From CAWJKP01 sp963843465 (GTDB lineage: Bacteria > Planctomycetota > Planctomycetia > Pirellulales > Thermoguttaceae): a stretch of 64,000 nucleotides of DNA. The translations under genes and the position numbers were made by a program. A model generated the notes under the pieces. It searched no databases and was not told the origin of the DNA. It worked only from the letters and a program-made list of their open reading frames with translations. Below, in pieces: positions 17,697 to 25,081 of this stretch (position 1 is its first letter; the number at the start of each line of letters is the position of its first letter). The stretch is taken from contig CAWJKP010000003.1 in the NCBI GenBank assembly GCA_963843465.1, positions 558,001 to 622,000 on the forward strand. The letters run 5' to 3'.

Positions 17697-18206
17697 CTAC
17701 CGCAGCATGTGCTGGCTGCTTCGGTTCGCGGTGGCCTCCAAGGCGGCTTGCATCTGGAACATCAGTTCGGCGGCGGATTGCTTACCAACCAGACGATTGA
17801 GGGGGACGCCATGGGGAGTGAGAAACTGGATCGCCGGGTAGCCGCGAATGCGGAACTCCTGGCAAACGTCCGGTTCCTGGTCCGCGTCAACGAGGATGCA
17901 AATGAATTGCCGGGAAAGCGCCGCCACTTGGCTGTCGTTGAAGGCCTCGGCCTCCATCTGGTGGCAGAAGTGGCACCATGAGGCGGTAAAAAAGACCAGC
18001 ATCGGCCGCCTCTCGTGGCGTGCCTGCCGATAGCCGTCGGCGTAGCCCTGGACGAACTCCAGCTTGCCCCGCGACACCCTGATAACCGGGAAGCCGCGCG
18101 CCTCCTGCCGGTCTGTCGGCCGTGAACTGGGCGTGACGTTGTCGCAACCCAAGAGAAAGAACAATCCGATTCCAAGCCAAACGCGCATCCGTGCACTTGC
18201 TCTCAT
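17697..18206 (-). CDS. Thioredoxin-fold lipoprotein (CxxC)
   Basis: About 169 residues. The N-terminus has a lipoprotein signal, LGIGLFFLLGCDN, with the cysteine that would be lipidated. The thioredoxin-like domain carries FFTASWCHFCHQME with the CHFC redox pair, and the cis-proline loop in IRGYPAIQFL. It probably works in the periplasm as a disulfide reductase or thiol-disulfide exchanger of the DUF255/thioredoxin_7 kind. Start chosen at MRASARMRVW; the next ATG (18188) gives the same mature protein. The longer in-frame extension to 18287 crosses a repeat and is unlikely. Confidence 0.8.
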   Translation of the reverse strand: MRASARMRVWLGIGLFFLLGCDNVTPSSRPTDRQEARGFPVIRVSRGKLEFVQGYADGYRQARHERRPMLVFFTASWCHFCHQMEAEAFNDSQVAALSRQFICILVDADQEPDVCQEFRIRGYPAIQFLTPHGVPLNRLVGKQSAAELMFQMQAALEATANRSSQHMLR

Positions 18207-18604
18207 TAAATCCGCCCTTGCGTCGCGATCCTGCGACGTTGGAATAGCCACCTTCGCGGGGTCCGTCCCACGGCCGGCCAGAGACATGCTACGCGGTCGC
18301 CAAGAGGTTGGTTCGCGGACGGAACGTCCGCGGGGCCAGCCATGGCGTGCCCGCGCCGACCATTATAAGGATTTGTCCCCGATCACCAACAGGAGAGTTT
18401 GCTGCTGTAAACATGCAGCAAATAGGCAGGCCGGGGGCTTTCAGCTTTCAGCCTTGAGCGATCAGCTTTCAGCCTTCACCTTCATCCTCCATCCTTCAAA
18501 CAGCCCTGGACACCGGAGGCTGTTTTCGCTACCTTTCCCGCCTCTTCACGTCGGGGGCTGAACTCGTCGAAGTCTCGTCGAACAACAGGCGTCCGGAGAC
18601 GCGG
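18207..18604. repeat. Intergenic repeats ahead of flhA (hairpin and 7-base array)
   Basis: No gene seen. A hairpin with arms CGCGGACG/CGTCCGCG is at 18314-18332. At 18437-18498 lies a run of 7-base units (CTTTCAG, CGATCAG, CCTTCAC, CTTCATC, CTCCATC), here without an obvious inverted partner. The last 80 bases should hold the flhA promoter, but I cannot point to a clear one. Confidence 0.5.
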
Positions 18605-20698
18605 ATGGCTTCCGCAGCACTGCCGCGCCGCGGCGCGGCGATCCCCTACGCACGACTGAGCGACCTGGTCTTGCCGGTGGGCATTATCGCCAGCGTGCTG
18701 GTGATCATGGTGCCCTTGCCGGCCGACCTGATGGACGTGCTGTTGGCCAGCAACATCACGGTGGCGGTGATCATGCTGCTGACGACGATCTACGTCCGCA
18801 CGCCGCTGGAGTTCAATATCTTTCCCTCGCTGCTGTTGGCCACGACGCTTTTCCGCCTGGTGTTGAACGTGGCCACGACGCGGCTGATCCTCACGCGGGC
18901 GGGCGAGGCGGGCCTATTGGCCGCCGGGGGCGTGATCCGCAGTTTCGGCGAGTTTGTCGCCGGCGACAATATCGTGGTGGGGATGATCATTTTCGTGATC
19001 ATCGTGGTGATCCAGTTCGTGGTGATCACCAAGGGCGCCACGCGGATCAGCGAAGTGGCCGCCCGCTTCGCCTTGGACGGCATGCCCGGCAAGCAGATGG
19101 CGATCGACGCCGATCTGAACGCCGGGACGATCGACGAGAAGGAGGCCCAGCGGCGCCGCGAGGAGATTACCCGGCAGGCCGACTTCTTCGGGGCCATGGA
19201 CGGTGCCAGCAAGTTCGTCCGCGGCGACGCCATCGCCGGCATCGTGATCACGCTGATCAACATCGTCGGCGGCCTGTTCATCGGCGTGATCGAGCTGGGG
19301 ATGCCGCTGGGCGACGCCGCCGGGATCTTCACGCGGCTGACCATCGGCGACGGTCTGGCCAGCCAGGTGCCGGCGTTCTTGATTTCCTTGGCCGCGGCGT
19401 TGTTGGTCACGCGGAGCAACCAGAGCGTCAACCTGCCCAGCGAGTTCCTCAAGCAGTTGTTCTCCCGGCCCCAGGCGCTGGCCGTGGCCGGCGGATTCCT
19501 CGGCGTGCTGATCTTCACCGACCTGCCGCGGATCCCGCTGGGACTGATCGCGGCGAGTTGCGTGGGCATGGCGATGACGCTCAAGCGCCGCGGCGACAGA
19601 GCCCAGGCGGCCACGGCCGAGGCGGCGAAGAAGACGGCCGCCAAGAAGCCCGAAGAGCGGGTCGAGGACTTCCTCGCCGTGGACCCCATGGAGCTGGAGA
19701 TCGGCGTGGGGCTGATCCGCCTGGCCGATCCCACCCGCGGCGGCGACCTCTTGGAACGCATCCACCGCATCCGCCAGAACGTGGCCTCCGACATCGGCAT
19801 CATCCTGCCCAAGGTCCGCATCCGCGACAGCTTCCAGCTCGAACAGCAGCAATACCGCATGAAAATCGCCGGCATGCCGGTGGCCCAGGGCGAGGTCCAA
19901 GCGGGAATGTACCTGGCCATGGACTCGGGGGTCACCACCGGCCGCGTGGCCGGCAAGCCGACCAAGGACCCGGCCTTCGGCACGCCGGCCCTCTGGATCA
20001 GCCCCGCGGTCCGCGACCAGGCCGAGATGTTCGGCTTCACGGTGGTCGAGCCGGGCGCGGTGATCGCCACGCACCTCACCGAGACCGTCCGCAAACACGC
20101 CGACGAGCTGCTCACCCGCGACGCCGCCAAGCACCTGATCAACGAGCTCAAGCAGACCTCGCCGGCAGTGGTCGAGGAGTTGATTCCCGGGCTGATGAAG
20201 CTGGCCGAAGTGCAGCAGGTGCTGCAGATGCTGCTCCGCGAGCAGGTCTCGATCCGCCAGCTCGGCGCGATCCTGGAGACGCTGGGCGAATATGCGCCGC
20301 GGAGCAAGGACCCGATCCTGCTGACGGAGTTCGTGCGGGCCCGCCTGGCCCGAGCCCTCTCGACCCGCTACCGCGACCGCGACAACCGGCTCTTCGTGGT
20401 GACGCTGGAACCGCAGTTGGAAGACCGCATCCGCGCAGGCTTCGAGCACACCGAGCGGGGGCTGTTCATCCGCATGTCGCCGCAGGCGGTCGAGACCACC
20501 TGCCGGCTGATCGCCGCCGGCGTGGAGAAGCTCAACCTGGGCAATCATTCACCGGTGGTGCTGGTCAGCCCGCCGATCCGCCCTGCGCTCAAAGAGCTGA
20601 CCACGGCGCACCTGCCGGAGCTGGTGGTGCTGAGCTACAACGAGATCACCCGCGATACGAAGATCGAATCCGTGGCCCTGGTCGCGGACGTGAAGTAG
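18605..20698 (+). CDS. flhA: Flagellar export protein FlhA
   Basis: 697 residues, the normal length. About eight membrane helices fill residues 20-320, beginning with LSDLVLPVGIIASVLVIMVPLP. The family signature in the cytosolic loop, RFALDGMPGKQMAIDADLNA followed by REEITRQADFFGAMDGASKF, is intact. The C-terminal half is the export-gate cytoplasmic domain that binds chaperone-substrate complexes, with ATHLTETVRKHADELLTRD and LREQVSIRQLGAILETLGEY. First gene of a plus-strand block flhA-flhF-fleN-fliA. Confidence 0.97.
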   Translation: MASAALPRRGAAIPYARLSDLVLPVGIIASVLVIMVPLPADLMDVLLASNITVAVIMLLTTIYVRTPLEFNIFPSLLLATTLFRLVLNVATTRLILTRAGEAGLLAAGGVIRSFGEFVAGDNIVVGMIIFVIIVVIQFVVITKGATRISEVAARFALDGMPGKQMAIDADLNAGTIDEKEAQRRREEITRQADFFGAMDGASKFVRGDAIAGIVITLINIVGGLFIGVIELGMPLGDAAGIFTRLTIGDGLASQVPAFLISLAAALLVTRSNQSVNLPSEFLKQLFSRPQALAVAGGFLGVLIFTDLPRIPLGLIAASCVGMAMTLKRRGDRAQAATAEAAKKTAAKKPEERVEDFLAVDPMELEIGVGLIRLADPTRGGDLLERIHRIRQNVASDIGIILPKVRIRDSFQLEQQQYRMKIAGMPVAQGEVQAGMYLAMDSGVTTGRVAGKPTKDPAFGTPALWISPAVRDQAEMFGFTVVEPGAVIATHLTETVRKHADELLTRDAAKHLINELKQTSPAVVEELIPGLMKLAEVQQVLQMLLREQVSIRQLGAILETLGEYAPRSKDPILLTEFVRARLARALSTRYRDRDNRLFVVTLEPQLEDRIRAGFEHTERGLFIRMSPQAVETTCRLIAAGVEKLNLGNHSPVVLVSPPIRPALKELTTAHLPELVVLSYNEITRDTKIESVALVADVK

Positions 20699-20709
20699 TA
20701 CGTCAGGAA

Positions 20710-20807
20710 GTAGGGTGGGACAAGGCCGCCGCGGCGGCCGCCGGCCCACCAAGATCCGGCAGAACTGGTGGGCCGGCGCTCGCTTGGGCGAGCTTGTCCC
20801 ACCCTAC
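20710..20807. repeat. 98-base palindrome, GTAGGGTGGGACAAG family
   Basis: Starts GTAGGGTGGGACAAGGCCGC and ends with the inverted CTTGTCCCACCCTAC; the inner arms pair GCCGGCCCACC with GGTGGGCCGGC around a 15-base variable loop. Other complete copies: 46769-46866 and 62076-62173; expanded copy 45665-45837; half copies near 6441, 16136 and 23215. Confidence 0.85.
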
Positions 20808-20843
20808 GTCTGCCTTGAACGGATAGGAATTGGGAGACCCGCG

Positions 20844-22078
20844 ATGGAGATCAAGACGTACCGAGCGGCGACGATGCACGCGGCTCTGGCCATGGTCCGG
20901 CAGGAGCTGGGCCCGGACGCGGCCGTGCTGCACACGCGGGAAGTGCGGACGGGCCGGCTTTTCGGGCTGATCCCGGGGCCGCGGCAAATCGAGGTCACGG
21001 CCGCGGCGGGGGTCAACGTTCCCAGCCGGCTGCCGGGCGTAAAGCCCTTTCCCCCGGCGTGGCCGCCAGGGCTAACGGGCGCAGCTCTATCAGCCGCGGC
21101 GGCCACGCTGGGCACCGGTATGGCTCCGTTAGCCCCGGCGGCCACGCCGGGTTCGGCGCCGCGCGGCCCGCGGCGCCCGGCGACGTCCAAGACCAACTGA
21201 GCGATCTGCGGTCGATGGTCAAGGATCTCTGCCGGCGGACCCGCGGCCCCGGCCCGCACGATCTGCCGGAGTCGCTGTTCCGCGTCTTCACCGAGTTGAT
21301 CGACCTCGACCTGGGCGAGGACCTGGCGCGGGAGTTGGTCGAGCGGGTGCGGACGCAAGCCGGCAGCGGCGAGCTTTCCGACCCGGTAATGCTCAAGGCC
21401 CGCATCGCCCGGCTGATCGAGGGCCAGATCCACGTGGCCGGGCCGATCGCCGTCACGCCCGGCCAACGCCGGCTGGTGGCCCTGGTCGGGCCGACCGGCG
21501 TGGGCAAGACCACGACCATTGCCAAGCTCGCCGCCGTCTACCGCCTCCGCGAGAAACGCAACGTGGGGCTGATCACCGTCGACACCTACCGCATCGCCGC
21601 CGTCGAGCAACTGCGGACCTACGCCGACATCATCGACCTGCCGATGCAGGTGGTCTCTACGCCCCGGGAGATGCGCGAGGCCGCGGGCCGCATGGACGGC
21701 CTGGACCTGATCCTCCTGGACACCGCCGGCCGCAGTCCCCGCGATGAGATCAAGATCCAGGAGCTGCGCTCATTCCTCACCGAGGCCGCCGCCGACGAGG
21801 TACACCTGGTGCTCAGCAGCGTGGCAGGGGCGAAAACCCTGAAGCAGGTCGTGGAACGCTTCGCCACGGTGGGCACCACCTCGCTGATCCTCACCAAGCT
21901 CGACGAGTCCACCGGCCTGGGACACCTCCTGCCCGTGCTGCGCGACAGCCGGCTGCCGCTGAGCTACTTGACCAACGGGCAGAACGTGCCCGACGACATC
22001 GAGGTCGCCGACCCCGGGCGGCTGGCGCGGCTGGTGCTGGAGATGGACAATCCCTCGTACTCGTCACGCTCCGCGTGA
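20844..22078 (+). CDS. flhF: Flagellar GTPase FlhF, frame broken in a repeat cluster
   Basis: The N-terminus MEIKTYRAATMHAALAMVRQ and the phrase LGPDAAVLHTRE are standard FlhF. The frame closes at 21200, while the rest of the protein is in another frame from about 21170: QLSDLRSMVKDLCR, then the SRP-type GTPase with GPTGVGKTTTIAKL, VDTYRIAAVEQLRTYA, LLDTAGRSPRDE and LTKLDES. The change falls among three copies of the GGCGTGGCCGCCGGGGCTAA repeat (21056-21150), so repeat gain or loss may have caused it. FlhF places the flagellum at the cell pole. The last residues and the TGA stop are supplied by another dispersed repeat (22053-22083). Confidence 0.85.
21056..21160. repeat. Cluster of GGCGTGGCCGCCGGGGCTAA repeats inside flhF
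   Basis: Three to four direct and inverted copies of a 20-24 base unit. Further copies at 24793-24815, 39297-39385 (in the EccC-like gene) and 43060-43083 (in the coiled-coil gene). When translated in one frame the unit reads LAPAATP. Confidence 0.75.
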
Positions 22079-22083
22079 GGAGT
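22053..22083. repeat. GTACTCGTCACGCTCCGCGTGAGGAGTAC palindrome at the end of flhF
   Basis: An imperfect palindrome (GTACTC ... GAGTAC around CACGC/GCGTG). It codes for the last residues of FlhF and provides the TGA. Two copies, one inverted, lie in frame within a GvpF/L gene at 57720-57777. Confidence 0.7.
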
Positions 22084-22114
22084 ACGTGCGAAACCCGAAA
22101 GTGATTGTTTGACC

Positions 22115-22927
22115 ATGTACGACCAGGCCAACGATTTACGACGGCTCGTCCGCCGGGCCAGCCCCGAGCGTCCGGCCCTGCGCACGCGCCTGGTGGTCGT
22201 GGCCGGCGGCAAGGGCGGCAGCGGCACGACCACCCTGGCGGTGAACCTGGCCGCGGCGCTGGCCGCAGAAGGACGCGGGGTGGCCCTGGTCGATGCCGAT
22301 CCGGCCGGCGGCAACGTCGGCCTGCTCTGCCGGCTCGCCGACCGCGTGACGATCGTCGACGTGTTGGCCGGACGCTGCTCGGCGGCGGAGGCCCTGCAAG
22401 CCGGTCCGGTGGGGCTGAAGGTCCTCTCGGGTGGCTGGGGCGCGGCGGGCCTTGCCGAGTGGCCGGGCGCAACGCAGGATCGCCTCATTGCCCAGTTGCA
22501 GGACTTGGGTCCCCAGGCCGACTTGGCCGTGATCGACGCCGGCAACCGGCCGACACGCTTCGCGCACCGCTTCTGGCAGTCGGCCGACGAGCTGCTGCTG
22601 GTGACCACGCCCGAGCTGGCCGCGGTGATGGACGCCTACGCGGCCGTCAAGCTCATGGCCGGCGGTGAGGGAGGGCTGCCGATCCGCACGGTGGTCAACC
22701 TGGCGCCGGACGGGGCCGTGGCCGGCGGCGTCCACCAGCGGCTCCGCCGCGCCTGCCGGCGGTTCCTCGGATTGACGTTGCGCGACGCCGGCTGGATCCC
22801 CCGGGACCCGCACATTGGCGTCAAAGCGGAGTCGCAAGAGCTGCTGGTGTCGACCGCGCCGCATTCGCCGGCGGCGGTGAGGATTTGCCGCCTGGCGAAG
22901 ATGTTGGTAGGACTTGGCGACTCGTAA
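22115..22927 (+). CDS. fleN: MinD-like ATPase FleN/FlhG
   Basis: 270 residues. The deviant Walker A motif reads GGKGGSGTTTLAVNLA: the signature lysine of the MinD/ParA class is kept, while the usual GKTT is GTTT, a variant also seen in CpaE-like members. Next come LVDADPAGGNVGLLCRLADR and LAVIDAGN. Its place behind flhF and ahead of fliA marks it as the flagellar-number regulator, which counters FlhF. TTG at 22109 is an alternative start two codons upstream. The stop runs straight into a long 7-base repeat array. Confidence 0.88.
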   Translation: MYDQANDLRRLVRRASPERPALRTRLVVVAGGKGGSGTTTLAVNLAAALAAEGRGVALVDADPAGGNVGLLCRLADRVTIVDVLAGRCSAAEALQAGPVGLKVLSGGWGAAGLAEWPGATQDRLIAQLQDLGPQADLAVIDAGNRPTRFAHRFWQSADELLLVTTPELAAVMDAYAAVKLMAGGEGGLPIRTVVNLAPDGAVAGGVHQRLRRACRRFLGLTLRDAGWIPRDPHIGVKAESQELLVSTAPHSPAAVRICRLAKMLVGLGDS

Positions 22928-23203
<276 letters not shown>

Positions 23204-23214
23204 TGGTGGGCCGG

Positions 23215-23244
23215 CATCGCTCACGCGAGCTTGTCCCACCCTAC
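23215..23244. repeat. Half copy of the GTAGGGTGGG palindrome
   Basis: GGTGGGCCGGC through CTTGTCCCACCCTAC only; the left half is missing and the 7-base array stands in its place, as if the array had replaced it. The rest up to 23369 shows no gene. Confidence 0.7.
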
Positions 23245-23369
23245 GGTTTGGAAAAATAGGCTCAACTCGCGGCCCACCTTGAGACGATAGAAGAGAAGAA
23301 TCTTGGCAGCCAACGACGTGTTAAACTTTAACGATCGTAGGACTTTTGGCGGCCTGCGAGGGAAAACTG

Positions 23370-23636
23370 GTGGCTCGCACGTATGCCGGAATCCTGGCGC
23401 TCTTGGCGTTTCTGACCGCCCTTTTCCAGGGCCTTTTCCACGCGGGCGATGCCAAGGCGACTCTCGAAACCGCGTGGTGCAGCCTTTGGATCTTCGCGGG
23501 GATCGGATACGTGCTGGGGCAGATCGCCGCATGGACGGTCGCGGACTCGGTCGCTGCGCAGATCGCCGCCCAAGTGGCGGCCGAGCAGGCGGCGCAGATG
23601 AACGCCAAGTCTGCGCAAGCGGCGGCGAGCCGGTAA
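23370..23636 (+). CDS. Small two-helix membrane protein between fleN and fliA
   Basis: 88 residues from a GTG start preceded by GAGGGA at about the right distance; TTG at 23346 would add eight residues. Two membrane helices (TYAGILALLAFLTALFQGLF and LWIFAGIGYVLGQIAAWTV) and an Ala/Gln-rich amphipathic tail (VAAQIAAQVAAEQAAQMNAK). No named family. Its position between flagellar regulators suggests a flagellar or motility link, by context only. Confidence 0.65.
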   Translation: MARTYAGILALLAFLTALFQGLFHAGDAKATLETAWCSLWIFAGIGYVLGQIAAWTVADSVAAQIAAQVAAEQAAQMNAKSAQAAASR

Positions 23637-23696
23637 GGATACCCCCGAGAGGGAACTCAGATTAAGGGTGCATGAGGCACCGTCACGGAGGAATGC

Positions 23697-24479
23697 ATGG
23701 TCACCACTGTCGCTCCGGAAGACGTGGAGCAACTTTGGATCGAGTTCAAGAAGGACAGCGACAACCAGGAGCTCCGCAACCGGCTCGTCGAGCTCTACCT
23801 GCCGCTGGTGAAGTACAACGGCGAGCGGATCTGGGCCCGGCTGCCGGAGGGGGTCGAGCTGGACGACCTGATCTCCGCGGGCGTGTTCGGCCTGATGGAC
23901 GCCATCGACGCCTTCGATCTGTCGCGGGGCGTGAAGTTCGAGACCTATTGCGTCCCGCGGATCCGCGGCGCCATGTTGGACGAGCTGCGGACCATGGACT
24001 GGGTCCCGCGGCTGGTGCGGTCCAAGGCCAGCAAGCTCAACGAGGCCATGAAAACGCTCGAAGCGCGGCTGGGCCGCACGCCCAACGAGGCGGAACTCTC
24101 CGAGACCATGGGCATTTCCGTGGCCGAGCTCGAGAAAATGATGCTCGACGCCAACGCCGTCAATCTCATCAGCCTCAACAAGAAATGGTACGAGACCGAC
24201 AGCTACAAGGACGTCCGCGAGATCGACATCCTCGAGGACAAGAAGGGTGAAGACCCCACCCGCCGCATCCAGAAAAACGACCTCATGCGGCTGGTCACCA
24301 AGGGGCTCAACCGCAACGAGCGGCTGATCATCATCCTCTACTACTACGAGGAGCTGACGATGAAGGAGATCGGCGCCACCTTGGATCTCTCGGAGAGCCG
24401 CGTCAGCCAGATGCACAGCTCGATCGTCCAGCGGCTGCAAAGCCAACTCGGCCGCCGTCGTCCCGAGTTCGGTAGTTAA
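23697..24479 (+). CDS. fliA: Flagellar sigma factor FliA (sigma-28)
   Basis: 260 residues. Regions are in order: sigma region 2 with LVEYLP-like LYLPLVKYNGERIWARLP, DLISAGVFGLMDAIDAFD and KFETYCVPRIRGAMLDELR; region 3 with GRTPNEAELSETMGIS; region 4 with LNRNERLIIILYYYEELTMK and the helix-turn-helix IGATLDLSESRVSQMHSSIV. This is the FliA/WhiG class that reads late flagellar and chemotaxis promoters. GGAGGA precedes the ATG. The stop overlaps that of the convergent small membrane gene by four bases. Confidence 0.95.
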   Translation: MVTTVAPEDVEQLWIEFKKDSDNQELRNRLVELYLPLVKYNGERIWARLPEGVELDDLISAGVFGLMDAIDAFDLSRGVKFETYCVPRIRGAMLDELRTMDWVPRLVRSKASKLNEAMKTLEARLGRTPNEAELSETMGISVAELEKMMLDANAVNLISLNKKWYETDSYKDVREIDILEDKKGEDPTRRIQKNDLMRLVTKGLNRNERLIIILYYYEELTMKEIGATLDLSESRVSQMHSSIVQRLQSQLGRRRPEFGS

Positions 24480-24730
24480 CCCTCCTCCGGCGGCTCCCCG
24501 GGCTCCAGCAAACGCTGGATCGCCAGCCATAGCACGAGAAAGACCAGATCCAGGACCCAGGCGACTGCCAGCGCCAGCCCGATCCGGTCCAGCACCAGAC
24601 TGCCGGGCGCGTCGCCCATGCGGCCCAGCAGTCTCCCCAAACCCACCAGCACGCAGATCGCGATCGGCAGCATGACGGCAGCCGCCACCAGCAGCAGCAA
24701 GACGACGGGCTTCAGATTCTTGCAAGTCAT
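24476..24730 (-). CDS. Small two-helix membrane protein
   Basis: 84 residues: NLKPVVLLLLVAAAVMLPIAICVLVG and IGLALAVAWVLDLVFLVLWLAIQRLL are membrane helices, joined by GRLLGRMGDAPGS. The tail ends PPEEG. It converges on fliA with overlapping stops. Unknown function; composition and hydrophobic pattern argue that it is real. Confidence 0.6.
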   Translation of the reverse strand: MTCKNLKPVVLLLLVAAAVMLPIAICVLVGLGRLLGRMGDAPGSLVLDRIGLALAVAWVLDLVFLVLWLAIQRLLEPGEPPEEG

Positions 24731-24792
24731 AGGGTCCGCCTATCCCCTCCCATCTTGCTCACCGACCGGGTCGCTGTCAACCGGGACGCACA

Positions 24793-24949
24793 GCCGGCGT
24801 GGCCGCCGGGGCTTACGATTGCAGCCCTGTCGTACTGCACGCGGTCGGAAATGCGCCGTTCGTAGTCCCGCCTTTAGGCGGTCTTGCCGCGGATTTCCGG
24901 CTAAAGCCGGTACTACGAACTTATGCCATTTCGTCCTGCGGGCAGTATA
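24793..24949. repeat. Repeat pair: GGCGTGGCCGCCGGGG unit plus TTTAGCCGG hairpin element
   Basis: 24793-24815 is a unit of the GGCGTGGCCGCC family. 24815-24949 is the inverted counterpart of the element at 7828-7955, with the same two hairpins and the same flanking bases. No gene between 24731 and 25081. Confidence 0.75.
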
Positions 24950-25081
24950 GCCGCGGCGGCCACGCCCCTGCGAGCCATCTCACAGAGGGAGAGTTTTCGC
25001 TCTGGCGAGGGGTGAGGTTCCTTGACATGTCTTCTCCATCGGGCACAATGAAGGGAGTGCCGCCGGTGGAGAGGAGTCTCG

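Noticed and set aside
22115..22927. FleN Walker A with GTTT as evidence of inactivation
   Set aside because: The signature lysine (KGG) is kept, and GTTT is also found in CpaE-like relatives, so loss of function cannot be claimed.
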